A stretch of DNA of 37,310 bases from Alphaproteobacteria bacterium (GTDB lineage: Bacteria > Pseudomonadota > Alphaproteobacteria > Reyranellales > Reyranellaceae): the NCBI GenBank assembly GCA_019235415.1, contig JAFAKN010000598.1:1-37310 (forward strand), given 5' to 3'. The stretch's first letter is position 1, and the number at the start of each line of letters is the position of its first letter. Positions 7,650 to 16,675 of this stretch are shown in pieces. The notes under the pieces are model-generated. The model worked only from the letters and a program-made list of their open reading frames with translations, was not told the DNA's origin and did no database searches. The translations under genes were made by a program, and so were the position numbers.

Positions 7650-9521
7650 ATGCCAATGCCGCCTCAGCAGCTGATGAACAAGCCGCCGATGAAGAGGACC
7701 ACACAGTTCCATATCTGGTACTGGGTTGCGGCGTTCTTCGTGCTGAGCCTCGTCCAGTATTTCTATGTCTCGGCGACGCAGGTGGCGACGATCCCCTACA
7801 GCCAGTTTGAGACCTATCTCAACGAAGGTAAGATCGCCGAGGTCGCCGTCTCCGACAAATTCATCCAGGGCAAGTTCAAGCAGCCGATCGACGGCAAGCC
7901 GAGGTTCGTCACGACGCGCGTCGAGCCCGACCTCGCGCGCCAGTTCCAGGACAAGGGCGTCGTGGTCAAGGGCGAGGTCGAGAGCACCTTCTTGCGCGAT
8001 CTCTTGTCCTGGGTGGTGCCCATCGCGCTGTTCGTCGGCGTCTGGATGTTCATGCTGCGGCGGGTCGGCGGCGGGCTGGGCGGTGGCCTGATGCAGATCG
8101 GCAAATCGAAGGCGCGCATCTACGTGCAGTCCGACACCGGCGTCACCTTCAAGGACGTGGCCGGCGTCGACGAAGCCAAGGCCGAGCTCTCCGAGATCGT
8201 CGACTTCCTGAAAGACCCGCAGGGCTATGGACGGCTGGGCGGTCGCATGCCCAAGGGCGTGCTGCTGGTCGGCCCGCCGGGCACCGGCAAGACCCTGCTG
8301 GCCCGCGCCGTCGCCGGCGAGGCCGGTGTGCCGTTCTTCTCGATCTCCGGCTCGGAGTTCGTCGAGATGTTCGTGGGCGTCGGTGCTGCGCGCGTGCGCG
8401 ACCTGTTCGAGCAGGCGCGCGCCAAGGCGCCGGCCATCATTTTCATCGACGAGCTCGACGCGCTGGGCCGCGCCCGCGGCTTCGGTCCGGCCGGCGGCCA
8501 CGACGAGAAGGAGCAGACGCTGAACCAGCTCCTGGTTGAGCTCGACGGCTTTGATCCGTCGACCGGCCTGGTGCTGCTGGCCGCCACCAACCGGCCCGAG
8601 ATCCTCGATCCCGCCCTGTTGCGCGCCGGGCGCTTCGATCGCCAGGTGCTGGTCGACCGGCCCGACAAGCCCGGCCGCATCGAGATACTCGAAGTTCATT
8701 TGAAGAAGGCGCGCCTTGCATCCGACATCGCCCCCGAGCGCATCGCCGCCCTGACGCCGGGCTTCACCGGCGCCGATCTCGCCAACCTCGTCAACGAGGC
8801 GACGCTCTTGGCCACGCGCCGCAAGGCCGACGCCGTCACCATGGCCGACTTCACCAACGCCATCGAGCGAATCGTCGCCGGACTGGAGAAGAAGAACCGC
8901 CTGCTCAATCCACGCGAACGCGAGATCGTCGCCCATCACGAGATGGGCCATGCCTTGGTGGCGATGGCGCTGCCGGGGGTCGACCCGGTGCACAAGGTTT
9001 CGATCATCCCGCGCGGCGTGGGCGCGCTCGGCTACACCATCCAGCGTCCGACCGAGGACCGCTTCCTGATGACGCGCGAGGAGCTCGAGAACAAGATGGC
9101 GGTGCTGCTGGGCGGCCGCGCCGCCGAGTGGATCGTCTACAAGCATCTCTCGACCGGCGCCGCCGACGACCTCGTCAAGGCGACCGACATCGCCCATGCC
9201 ATGGTCACGCGCTACGGCATGACCGAGAAGCTCGGCAACGTCGTCCTCGAGAAGGACCGCCGCTCGCTGCTTGCCGGCGAGCAGCCTTACTTCAACAGCC
9301 AGGAACGCAACTACTCCGACGAGACCGCCGCCGTCGTCGACCAGGAGGTGCGCCGCATTATCGACGAGGCGTTCCACCGGACCGTGACGCTCCTCGAGGC
9401 CCGCCGCGACGTGCTCGAGCGCGCCGCCAAGCTCCTGCTCGAAAAGGAGACGCTGGGCGAGGAAGAGCTGCGCACGCTCACCAGCCAGCCTGCCGGCGCG
9501 ACGGCAAAAGCCGCGGAGTAA
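7650..9521 (+). CDS. ftsH: ATP-dependent zinc metalloprotease, FtsH family (probable second copy)
   Basis: A 623-residue membrane-anchored AAA+ protease that degrades membrane and regulatory proteins from the cytoplasmic side as a hexamer. Order: TM1 about residues 22-40, a periplasmic segment (41-118), TM2 about 119-136, Walker A GPPGTGKT (208-215), pore motif FVGVG (241-245), Walker B IIFIDELD (263-270), second region of homology [20 protein letters not shown], and the zinc site HEMGH (H430, E431, H434). All catalytic elements are present. HEMGH replaces the commonest HEAGH, and [10 protein letters not shown] replaces EIDAVGRQRG. The start at ATG 7650 has GGAG 8 nt upstream. Housekeeping ftsH normally follows tilS; here neither tilS nor folP/glmM is adjacent, so this is probably a paralogue. 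Preceded by 174 bp without a gene. Confidence 0.93.
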   Translation: MPMPPQQLMNKPPMKRTTQFHIWYWVAAFFVLSLVQYFYVSATQVATIPYSQFETYLNEGKIAEVAVSDKFIQGKFKQPIDGKPRFVTTRVEPDLARQFQDKGVVVKGEVESTFLRDLLSWVVPIALFVGVWMFMLRRVGGGLGGGLMQIGKSKARIYVQSDTGVTFKDVAGVDEAKAELSEIVDFLKDPQGYGRLGGRMPKGVLLVGPPGTGKTLLARAVAGEAGVPFFSISGSEFVEMFVGVGAARVRDLFEQARAKAPAIIFIDELDALGRARGFGPAGGHDEKEQTLNQLLVELDGFDPSTGLVLLAATNRPEILDPALLRAGRFDRQVLVDRPDKPGRIEILEVHLKKARLASDIAPERIAALTPGFTGADLANLVNEATLLATRRKADAVTMADFTNAIERIVAGLEKKNRLLNPREREIVAHHEMGHALVAMALPGVDPVHKVSIIPRGVGALGYTIQRPTEDRFLMTREELENKMAVLLGGRAAEWIVYKHLSTGAADDLVKATDIAHAMVTRYGMTEKLGNVVLEKDRRSLLAGEQPYFNSQERNYSDETAAVVDQEVRRIIDEAFHRTVTLLEARRDVLERAAKLLLEKETLGEEELRTLTSQPAGATAKAAE

Positions 9522-9844
9522 GTTCCCCGCCCCTCCCCATCGCGGCGACGGGGAGGGCAATCGCATATGGCCAATTTTCCCGTCATCCCGAGCGGAGCCG
9601 CCCGAAGGTGGCGTAGTCGAGGGACCTGTTTTGTTGATGCAGCAACAAAACAGGTCCCTCCGCTTCGCCTTGCTGCGCAAGGCTCCGGTCGGGATGACGG
9701 GATTTTGTCGTTGTAATGCGAACGCCCTGCCGCGACGGGGAGGTGTCGGCGTCTTACGCCGACGTCATGATTCATAATATGTGACGTGACCCCTCCGTCC
9801 GTTTTGCGGACACCTCTCCGCGCTCCGCCCAGGGAGGCGAAGAG
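9522..9844. other. 323-bp intergenic region between convergent genes
   Basis: No credible reading frame. It holds the large hairpin at 9579-9701. On its right side is a second, weaker GC-rich stretch (about 9721-9840) resembling degenerate intergenic repeat sequence. Nothing else recognisable. Confidence 0.6.
9579..9701. repeat. long nested hairpin repeat
   Basis: Outer arms 9579-9599 and 9681-9701 are inverted copies matching at 20 of 21 positions, both containing CGTCATCCCGA or its complement. Nested inside is a perfect 18-bp inverted repeat (9619-9636 and 9643-9660) with a 6-nt loop ATGCAG. The outer arm shares TCATCCCGA with the hairpin at 19041-19113, so they are one dispersed family. 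It lies between the 3' ends of ftsH and the luciferase-like gene and could act as a bidirectional terminator. Confidence 0.75.
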
Positions 9845-10828
9845 TTAGCCCAGCCGATGCCGGATCGTCCGCTCGAACGCTTCGACCTCGGTTTCCGGCA
9901 TGGCGTAGCCGCCGGCGCGATCGTGCGCCGGAAACAGGAAGACATCATCGATGCCGGCCTCGTCGCGGGCCCGCAGCAGTTGCTCGGCGCAGCGTTCCGG
10001 CGAGCCGAACACGCCAAAGGCGTCGGCGATGCTTCGCGCGCGGTGCTCGGGAATGGCGGCCGGATCGTGCTCAGCCGATAGATCGATGCCGGCTTGCCTC
10101 AGCCATCGCAGGTTCGAGGCGCTGGGATAGGCAAGAAACGGTTGGCCGGGCTGGAACCAGCTCCTGATCCAGCGCGCGCCGACGTCCGCATCCGATCCCA
10201 ACCCGAGCGTCACCACGAACGTCACCGCAAAGCCATCGAGCGAGCGGCCTGCCCGTCGGGCCCCTGCCTCGAGATGGCGCCGGGCGGCGCGCACGCCGTC
10301 AGGATGCACGCCAACCATCAGGAACGCGCCATCGGCGACCTCGCCGGCCAGCTCGATCATGCGGGGGCCGGCGGCCAGCAGGTATACCGGTGTCGTCACG
10401 GCGCTGTGATTCCTGAGCCGCGTCGAGGTCTCGCCGAATCCCACTTCCTCACCGGCCAGCAGCCGCCGCAGGTCGCGCACCGCCTCACGCATCGCAGCGA
10501 CGCCGGCGCGCGCACGGCCGATGCTCGCCGTCGAGATGAAGCCCGGCGCCACGGTAAGGCAGGTGCGTCCAGGGGCGATCTCGTCAAGGCTGTGCGCAAG
10601 CGCTGCCAGCACTAGCGGATGGCGCACCAGCGGGCTCGAGGTCGCGGGGAACAGCCGCATCCGCCGAGTCGATTGCGCCGCCAGCGCGAGGGCCAGATAC
10701 GCGTCGCGGCCACTGGACGGATGGTCGTGGATGCCAACGCCGTCGAAGCCCGCCGCTTCGCAGCGCGCAACGAAGGCGGCGATCTCGGGCAATGGCCGGC
10801 CGACCGGGACACGCAGCGCGACACGCAT
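9845..10828 (-). CDS. LLM-class flavin-dependent oxidoreductase
   Basis: A 327-residue luciferase-like (bacterial luciferase/F420-dependent reductase superfamily) TIM-barrel protein. It opens with RVALRVPVGRPLPEIAAFVARCEAAGFDGVGIHDHP, followed by the family ATSSPLVRHPLVLA segment, LLAAGP, a central AGEVADGAF motif and the C-terminal VFGSPERCAEQLLRARDEAGID segment. Members use FMNH2 or F420 to oxidise or reduce small organics; cofactor and substrate are not determined. The ATG at 10828 has GAGGA about 9 nt upstream. It begins 17 nt after the stop of the Sel1-repeat gene on the same strand, so the two are likely one transcript although no functional link is obvious. Confidence 0.88.
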   Translation of the reverse strand: MRVALRVPVGRPLPEIAAFVARCEAAGFDGVGIHDHPSSGRDAYLALALAAQSTRRMRLFPATSSPLVRHPLVLAALAHSLDEIAPGRTCLTVAPGFISTASIGRARAGVAAMREAVRDLRRLLAGEEVGFGETSTRLRNHSAVTTPVYLLAAGPRMIELAGEVADGAFLMVGVHPDGVRAARRHLEAGARRAGRSLDGFAVTFVVTLGLGSDADVGARWIRSWFQPGQPFLAYPSASNLRWLRQAGIDLSAEHDPAAIPEHRARSIADAFGVFGSPERCAEQLLRARDEAGIDDVFLFPAHDRAGGYAMPETEVEAFERTIRHRLG

Positions 10829-10845
10829 GGCTGAGTCCTCGCACG

Positions 10846-11955
10846 CTACGGCATCGGCGGGCAGGTCCGACCCGCCTGGCCGGGAACCGGGATCTTGCTC
10901 GCCTTCATCCTCTCGAAATCGAGGGCATGGAACGCGGCGACGCGTTTGCGCGCTTCGTCGAGCTGAGCCGTCGTCATCTTGGGCTCGATCGCCGCCCGCA
11001 GCTGCGAGTTGTCGTACTCGGGATCGCGCGCCCCCAGCCGGAACCAGACGTCCGCCTCGACGAGATCGGGCTGGAGGACGTTGCCACGATTATCGCTGAC
11101 ACTGCGCGAGCGCATCAGCGCCAGCTCGTATTGCGCCAGCTTGCTGTCCATCAGCGACGCGCGCACGCGCCAGCAATAGCTCTGCACGACGTCGGGCTCG
11201 AAGGTCGCCCTGGGCGACATCTGAGGGTTCTTCAAGGCGTCGATGACGTCGGCGAGCGGGCGGTTCTCCCACAGCCCGCCCAAGGTCGCCATCGAGAAGA
11301 CATGACCGCGGCTGGCTGCGATCGCGTACCAGCGCATCGCCTCCTCGTGATCGCGCACCATGCCGTTGGTGCCGACGAGGAAAAGCTCGGCGATCTTGTA
11401 GGCGGTCTCGCCATCCTGGCTCTTGTCGCCGGCTCGGCGCAGCATCTCGATGCCGGCCGCCGGATCCTGATCGACGCCGCGGCCGCGCATCATCATCGGC
11501 GCCAGCACCAGCATCGACTGGATGTCGCCCGAATCCGCCTGGCGCTTGAGCGCGGCCGCCATCTTCTTCTCGTCGATCTCGATGTCGGCGCCGTTGCGCA
11601 TCTGATTGTCGACCCATTCGACGGCGTACGGCATGCCGGCCTCGGCCGCCTGCACGATCCATTCGGTGCCAGCCTTGCGATCGAGCGGCGCGCCGTCACC
11701 CTTCAGGAGACTGAGGCCGATCAGGAACTGGTCGCGGCGCTTGCCCGCGATCGCACCACGCAGCGATTCGTAGTTGCCGGCGCTGAGCGGACACAACGCT
11801 TCGATCAGGCACTGGTACTTCAGGCTGATGAGCGTGCCTTCCGCCTCGGCCGGTCGGAACCCGGAACCGGCGAGGGCGGGTCCTGCCAGCAAGATCGCCG
11901 CGGCGAGCGCCATGCCCGAGGCGACGGCACGCACTCTCGGCAGGAAAACCGACAT
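10846..11955 (-). CDS. secreted Sel1-repeat protein
   Basis: A 369-residue protein with a Sec signal peptide (MSVFLPRVR, then hydrophobic residues about 10-27, likely cleavage after ALA at 29). It has several degenerate Sel1-like/TPR-type helical repeats, the clearest at about residues 183-218 (AYKIAELFLVGTNGMVRDHE, then AMRWYAIAASRGHVFSMATL). Weaker ones lie at about 73-108 and 146-178. Sel1 repeats are protein-interaction scaffolds. No catalytic motif is visible, so a periplasmic adaptor role is inferred. The ATG at 11955 has GGAGAGGAG upstream and starts directly at the signal peptide; the open frame continues to 12183 but the extra N terminus is implausible. The first gene of a probable operon with the luciferase-like gene. 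Confidence 0.8.
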   Translation of the reverse strand: MSVFLPRVRAVASGMALAAAILLAGPALAGSGFRPAEAEGTLISLKYQCLIEALCPLSAGNYESLRGAIAGKRRDQFLIGLSLLKGDGAPLDRKAGTEWIVQAAEAGMPYAVEWVDNQMRNGADIEIDEKKMAAALKRQADSGDIQSMLVLAPMMMRGRGVDQDPAAGIEMLRRAGDKSQDGETAYKIAELFLVGTNGMVRDHEEAMRWYAIAASRGHVFSMATLGGLWENRPLADVIDALKNPQMSPRATFEPDVVQSYCWRVRASLMDSKLAQYELALMRSRSVSDNRGNVLQPDLVEADVWFRLGARDPEYDNSQLRAAIEPKMTTAQLDEARKRVAAFHALDFERMKASKIPVPGQAGRTCPPMP

Positions 11956-12114
11956 CCCGCTCTCCTCTCCCACGCTATCGCAACTATACCCAGTTTCTAT
12001 TCGACCAGCCGCCAGCGAAGCATCACAACTGCATCCGGAGCATTGCTGCCGATGCGGATCGCCACGGCGCCGAAGGCGGTGCCAGTATGATCCCGAGCAG
12101 CGTTTGCATGAGAT

Positions 12115-13605
12115 TTGCCCGTGTCCAACTGCAACACCGATGTCGTAACCTCCGTGAGCCCCGAAGCCCGGCCGCTCGATCATGACGAGCAGCGCACCTT
12201 CCGGCTCATTCTTCTCGATGCGATCGCCAGCGAAGCCATGGGGACGCTCAGCACCGGCGTGTTCCTGGCCGGCTTCGCGGTCGCTCTGGGCGCCGACAAC
12301 CTCGCCATCGGCGTGCTGGCCGCGGTCCCCTTCTCGGTGCAGCTCCTGCAGATTCCAGCGACGCTGCTGGTCGAGCGGCTGCGCGCCCGGCGCGACATTT
12401 GCGTCTGGGCCGCGGGAATTGGGCGCGTTTTCCTGTTTGGCGCGGCGTCAGCGCCCCTGCTGCCGGACGCGACAGGCGTCACCACCCTGATCGTGTCGCT
12501 CGCCATTTATCAGGGCATGGCGGCGATCGGCGGTTGCGCGTGGAATTCGTGGATGCGCGATCTCGTACCGGCGGCCCAGTTCGGCCGATTCTTCGGCCGC
12601 CGCACCGCCGCGACCACCGCCGTCTCGATCGTGCTCGCTCTCCTGGGCGGCGCGCTGGTCGATATGTGGAAGTCGCATGCCGCCGGCCAGGAGGCGCTCG
12701 GCTACTCGATCTTGTTCACCCTCAGCGCCGCCATCGGCTTCCTGGGCGTCTGGCTGCTCCGCCTTACGCCCGACCGGCCGATGGCGCCGACCAGGCACGA
12801 AGCGGGCGCCCTGCCATTGCTGCTCGCCCCGCTGCGCGACGCCAACTTCCGCCGCCTGCTGGTGTTCCTGTCGTCGTGGAATTTCGCCGTCAATCTCGCC
12901 GCACCCTTTTTCGCCATCTACATGCTGAAGACGCTCGCCTTGTCCATGACGGCGATCCTCGGTCTCACCATCACCAGCCAGATCGGCAATCTCCTGGCGC
13001 TCGGACTGTGGGGCACTTTGATCGACCGCTTCAGCAACAAGGCGGTCCTGGGCATCGCCTCGCCCCTGTTCCTGCTCTGCATGTTGGCCTGGACCCTCAC
13101 CGGGCTGCCCTGGATGCAGCCTATGTTGTTCGTCTTCCTGGTCGGGCTGCACATCCTGATGGGTGTGTCGACCGCCGGCGTAGGCCTGGCCTCCGGCAAC
13201 ATTGCCATGAAGCTCTCGCCGCCGGGGCAGGCCACGGCCTATCTGGCGGCCAACAGCGTCATTTCGGCGAGCTGTGCGGCGGTGGCGCCGATCTTGGGCG
13301 GCCTGTTCGCCGATTTCTTCGCCTCGCATCAGCTGACGCTCGGCTTCACCTGGAAGGGCGGCCACGAGAACCTCACCTTGCAGGTGCTCGATTTCCACTC
13401 CTGGACCTTCTTCTTCGGCATCGCCTGCCTGCTGGGCCTCTATTCCCTGCATCGCCTGTCGTTCATCGAGGAGCCGGCCGGCACCACCGACCGCCTGCTG
13501 CTGCGCCATCTCTTCCTCGAGGCGCGTCGCTCGGTCCACAGTCTTTCCAGCGCGGCGGGTTTGTTGCGCGTGGTGCGCCTGCCGCCATGGCTCGTCCGCA
13601 CTTGA
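12115..13605 (+). CDS. MFS transporter
   Basis: A 496-residue polytopic inner-membrane protein of the major facilitator superfamily with about 12 predicted membrane segments. Two bundles are separated by a loop at about residues 215-245, with the RP-x-A-rich and RDANFRRLL cytoplasmic region between them. The motif-A-like turn at WGTLIDRFSNK (between TM7 and TM8) is recognisable. The likely role is efflux or uptake of a small molecule; substrate unknown. The start is uncertain: TTG at 12115 or GTG at 12121 both fit, without a strong ribosome site. The first transmembrane helix begins near residue 35. It is followed 19 bp later by a flavoprotein gene on the same strand, making a likely operon. 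Confidence 0.82.
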   Translation: MPVSNCNTDVVTSVSPEARPLDHDEQRTFRLILLDAIASEAMGTLSTGVFLAGFAVALGADNLAIGVLAAVPFSVQLLQIPATLLVERLRARRDICVWAAGIGRVFLFGAASAPLLPDATGVTTLIVSLAIYQGMAAIGGCAWNSWMRDLVPAAQFGRFFGRRTAATTAVSIVLALLGGALVDMWKSHAAGQEALGYSILFTLSAAIGFLGVWLLRLTPDRPMAPTRHEAGALPLLLAPLRDANFRRLLVFLSSWNFAVNLAAPFFAIYMLKTLALSMTAILGLTITSQIGNLLALGLWGTLIDRFSNKAVLGIASPLFLLCMLAWTLTGLPWMQPMLFVFLVGLHILMGVSTAGVGLASGNIAMKLSPPGQATAYLAANSVISASCAAVAPILGGLFADFFASHQLTLGFTWKGGHENLTLQVLDFHSWTFFFGIACLLGLYSLHRLSFIEEPAGTTDRLLLRHLFLEARRSVHSLSSAAGLLRVVRLPPWLVRT

Positions 13606-13624
13606 GCTTGCATAGGAGAAGCCC

Positions 13625-14995
13625 ATGACGACCTACGACGCGATCATCATCGGCACCGGTCAGTCGGGACCGTCGCTGGCGCGCCGCTTGGCCAGCTCGG
13701 GAAGAAAAGTGGCGATCATCGAGCGCGGCCTGTTCGGCGGTACCTGCGTCAATACCGGCTGCACGCCGACCAAGACGATGGTGGCGAGCGCCCACGCGGT
13801 GCACCTGGCACGCCGCGGCGCGGACTTCGGCTTCAGCACCGGCGAGATCCAGGTCGACATGAAGCGCGTCAAGGCGCGCAAGGACTACGTGGCCGGCCTG
13901 TCCAACAAAGGCGTCGAGCGCTCGCTGCGCCAGCAGGAGAATTGCACGGTGATACAGGGCCACGCGCGCTTCCGCTCGGCGCGCGAGGTCGAGGTCGGCG
14001 GCGAGGTGCTGAGTGCCGAGCGCATCTTCGTCAATGTCGGCGGCCGCGCTGCGGTCCCCGACATTCCCGGCCTCGACGGCATCGACTATCTCACCAACAG
14101 CTCGATGATGGACGTCGACTACCTGCCACGGCATCTGCTGGTGCTGGGCGGCAGCTACATCGGCCTGGAGTTCGGCCAGATGTTCCGCCGCTTCGGCAGC
14201 GAAGTGACAGCCGTGGAGGTCGGCCCGCGCCTCGTCCCGCGCGAGGACGACGACGTCTCGCAGGCGATCGCTGAGTTCCTGGGGCGCGAGGGCATCACGA
14301 TCCGCACCAGCGTCAAATGCCTCAGCCTCTCCAAGCGCGACGGCGAGATCATCATGACGCTCGATTGCGAGCAAGGCCCGCACGAGGTCCGCGGTTCGCA
14401 TCTGCTCCTCGCAACCGGGCGGCGGCCCAACACCGATGACCTCGGCCTCGACCGCGCCGGCGTGAAACAGGATGCGAAGGGCTTTATCGAGGTCGACGAC
14501 GAGCTGCGCACCAGCGTTCCGGGAATCTGGGCGCTGGGCGACTGCAACGGCCGCGGCGCCTTCACCCACACCTCGTACAACGACTTCGAGATCGTCGCGG
14601 CCAACCTTCTCGACGGCGACAAGCGACGCGTCAGCGATCGCATCCAGGCCTATGCCCTCTACACCGACCCGCCGCTCGGTCGCGCCGGCATGAGCGAAAC
14701 AGAGGTCCGCCGCAGCGGCCGGCAGGCGCTCATCGCCAAGATCGCCATGGAGGACGTCTCGCGCGCCTTCGAGAAGGGCGAGACCGACGGATTCATGAAG
14801 ATCCTGGTCGACGCTCAGTCGAAGCAGATCCTGGGAGCGTCGTTCCTCGGCACGAGCGGCGACGAGGCCATCCATTGCGTGCTCGACGTGATGTACGCCA
14901 AAGCGCCGTTCACAGTGCTGCAGCGCGCCATGCACATCCATCCGACGGTCGCCGAGTTCATCCCGACCATGCTGGAGGACCTCAAGCCCCTGTGA
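13625..14995 (+). CDS. mercuric-reductase-like FAD/NAD(P) disulfide oxidoreductase
   Basis: A 456-residue class I pyridine nucleotide-disulfide oxidoreductase. It has the FAD-binding DAIIIGTGQSGPSLARRLA, the redox-active disulfide in GGTCVNTGCTPTK (C41, C46), the NAD(P) motif LGGSYIGLEFGQMF, the second FAD motif GIWALGDCNGRGAFTHT, and the C-terminal active-site base in MHIHPTVAEF (H439). It lacks the N-terminal HMA domain and the C-terminal Cys pair that bind Hg(II) in MerA, and no mer operon surrounds it, so mercury reduction is not supported. It more likely reduces another electrophile or disulfide. AGGAGA lies 7-12 nt before the ATG; it is 19 bp downstream of the MFS gene. Confidence 0.9.
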   Translation: MTTYDAIIIGTGQSGPSLARRLASSGRKVAIIERGLFGGTCVNTGCTPTKTMVASAHAVHLARRGADFGFSTGEIQVDMKRVKARKDYVAGLSNKGVERSLRQQENCTVIQGHARFRSAREVEVGGEVLSAERIFVNVGGRAAVPDIPGLDGIDYLTNSSMMDVDYLPRHLLVLGGSYIGLEFGQMFRRFGSEVTAVEVGPRLVPREDDDVSQAIAEFLGREGITIRTSVKCLSLSKRDGEIIMTLDCEQGPHEVRGSHLLLATGRRPNTDDLGLDRAGVKQDAKGFIEVDDELRTSVPGIWALGDCNGRGAFTHTSYNDFEIVAANLLDGDKRRVSDRIQAYALYTDPPLGRAGMSETEVRRSGRQALIAKIAMEDVSRAFEKGETDGFMKILVDAQSKQILGASFLGTSGDEAIHCVLDVMYAKAPFTVLQRAMHIHPTVAEFIPTMLEDLKPL

Positions 14996-15698
14996 CGACC
15001 GCAACCGGTGTGCCGATCTCGAGGCCGAGCGCGCGGTCGGCGCATCCCCGGTTGACCGCGATTTCGGCGAGCCCGTTGGAGTTCTCGTACCAGAAGGGGC
15101 AGCCTGCGGGCAGATCCCCGAACGTCCGCGCGCGTCGAAGCGCTCGTTCACCGACCACGAGCGTCGTCGCCTGGCAGCGTCGCGGCGCGCAGCCCCGTAT
15201 TGCAGTAGTGGTCGACATAGACGACCTCGCCGAGGTCGTCCGGCCAATGCAGCCGACGGTCCGCACCATCAGCGCTCAGGCGGCCGGGCGGCATCTCGCC
15301 TTTGGCCAGCATGGCGGCAACGGGTGCGAACAGGTCGCGCCCGTGAAAGCTCGCGGATAGCCGCTCGGGCCGCCACGCGATGTCCCAGCGGCGCGCCGTG
15401 TCCGCGCGCCGCTGCACGAGTTCAAACAGGCCGTTGCCCGGGCCGACATACCAACGGCCGTCGGCTTCGACGAAGACGGCCGGGCGCTCGCCGCCAACAC
15501 CGGGATCGACGATGGCGAGGAACACGGTGCCGGCGCCGAACCAGGCGGCAAGATAGGCCGACGCCTTAGGGATTGCCGGCGGGCGTGTCGGCGAACAGGT
15601 CGATCACGGGCACATCAGGCGCTCTTCGGTGCAGCACCGCCTTCACCTGGCCGGTGTAGGGACCGGCCATGCCAAAGTCGGTTAGCCAGCACGATCAC
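14982..15698 (-). pseudogene. decayed SAM hydrolase (DUF62, SAM hydroxide adenosyltransferase family)
   Basis: Pieced together from three frames, this region encodes a DUF62/SAM-dependent chlorinase-fluorinase family protein. The diagnostic TDFGMAGPYTGQVK, FLAIVDPGVGG, GPGNGLFELV, SFHGRDLFAPVAA and the C-terminal FWYENSNGLAEIAVNRG are all present in order. The frame is broken at least three times. One break is near 15680-15686 (a 1-nt gain just before TDFG). The second is at 15566-15568, where an extra base after NP creates a TAA. The third is near 15160-15170, where a 2-nt loss or 1-nt gain leads to a stop at 15148. The family hydrolyses SAM to adenosine and methionine. The 3' end overlaps the flavoprotein stop by 14 bp in convergent orientation. 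Several indels in one gene suggest real decay, but assembly error cannot be excluded. Confidence 0.8.
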
Positions 15699-15709
15699 GC
15701 GGGCGCGGC

Positions 15710-16534
15710 TCAAGCCTTGATGAAGGCCAGCAGGTCCGCGTTAACGGTGTCGGCCTGGGTGGTGATCATGCCGTGCGGAAAACCCTTGTAGGTCTTGAGC
15801 GTGCCCTTCTTGAGCAGCTTGGCCGACAAGGGACCAGCGTCGGCATAGGGCACGATCTGGTCGTCCTCGCTGTGCATCACCAGCACCGGGACGTTGATCT
15901 TCTTCAGGTCTTCGGTGAAGTCGGTCTGCGAGAAGGCGACCACGCCATCGTAGTGCGCCTTGGCACCGCCCATCATGCCCTGGCGCCACCAGTTCCAGAT
16001 CACGCCGGGCTGAGCCTGCACGCCGGGCTTGTTGAAGCCGTAAAAGGGACCGGCCGGAACATCGTAGTAGAACTGGGCGCGATTGCCGGCGATCTGCGCC
16101 TGGAAGCCGTCGAACACTTCCTTCGGCAGCCCACCGGGATTGCTCGCTGTCTTGACCATGAGCGGCGGCACGGCGGAGATGATGGCGGCCTTTGCGACGC
16201 GGCTCTCGCCGTGACGGGCGATGTAGTGCACGACTTCTCCGCCACCGGTCGAATGGCCGACATGCACCGCGTCCTTGAGGTCGAGATGGGCCACGACGGC
16301 GGCAAGATCGTCGGCGTAATGGTCCATGTCGTGGCCATCGGCAGTTTGCGCCGAACGGCCATGGCCGCGCCGGTCGGGCGCGACCACGCGGAAGCCGTGG
16401 TTGAGGAAAAACATCATCTGCGGGTCCCAGTCGTCGGACGACAAGGGCCAGCCGTGGCTGAACACGATGGGCTGCCCGCTGCCCCAGTCCTTGTAGAAGA
16501 TCTCGACACCGTCGGAAGTGGTGATCACAGGCAT
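15710..16534 (-). CDS. alpha/beta hydrolase, non-haem chloroperoxidase/arylesterase type
   Basis: A 274-residue alpha/beta hydrolase of the cofactor-free bromo-/chloroperoxidase group. The catalytic triad is S95 (GHSTGGG), D225 ([10 protein letters not shown]) and H254 (FPHGM); the oxyanion region is [12 protein letters not shown] and the DRRGHGRS motif is intact. Length and motifs match family members that act as esterases and, with acetate and peroxide, as perhydrolases. The natural substrate is unknown. The ATG at 16534 has AAGGA about 9 nt upstream; the frame is open to 16633 but the added residues are not homologous. It lies immediately upstream of the SAM hydrolase pseudogene on the same strand and downstream of a TehA-like gene. 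Confidence 0.92.
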   Translation of the reverse strand: MPVITTSDGVEIFYKDWGSGQPIVFSHGWPLSSDDWDPQMMFFLNHGFRVVAPDRRGHGRSAQTADGHDMDHYADDLAAVVAHLDLKDAVHVGHSTGGGEVVHYIARHGESRVAKAAIISAVPPLMVKTASNPGGLPKEVFDGFQAQIAGNRAQFYYDVPAGPFYGFNKPGVQAQPGVIWNWWRQGMMGGAKAHYDGVVAFSQTDFTEDLKKINVPVLVMHSEDDQIVPYADAGPLSAKLLKKGTLKTYKGFPHGMITTQADTVNADLLAFIKA

Positions 16535-16675
16535 GGGCTGATCCTTTCCTTGTGTCGACTCATCCTGGCAAGGCGACGTTGTGTTGTAGTTCACCAACGT
16601 GACAGGGCGCTTGCCAAAAAGCCCATGCGGCACGCTGTCCGCAGCCGCGCTGCTGATTCACGGGTTGGTTGATGA

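Noticed and set aside
7605-9680. A 691-codon open frame antisense to ftsH
   Set aside because: It mirrors the high-GC codon pattern of ftsH, has low complexity rich in Gly, Val, Asp, His and Arg, and shows no recognisable domain.
9579-9701. Possible CRISPR-like repeat
   Set aside because: The repeats are inverted, not direct, and there is no spacer series or cas gene.
12399-13628. A 409-codon plus-strand frame inside the MFS gene
   Set aside because: An Arg/Pro-rich out-of-frame translation with no membrane helices, whereas the overlapping frame is a clean MFS transporter.
13625-14995. Mercury resistance locus
   Set aside because: The flavoprotein lacks the HMA domain and C-terminal Hg-binding cysteines, and no merR, merT or merP is nearby.
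13463-15247. A 594-codon open frame antisense to the mercuric-reductase-like gene
   Set aside because: It lies opposite a clear flavoprotein; the composition is typical of shadow frames and no motif is present.
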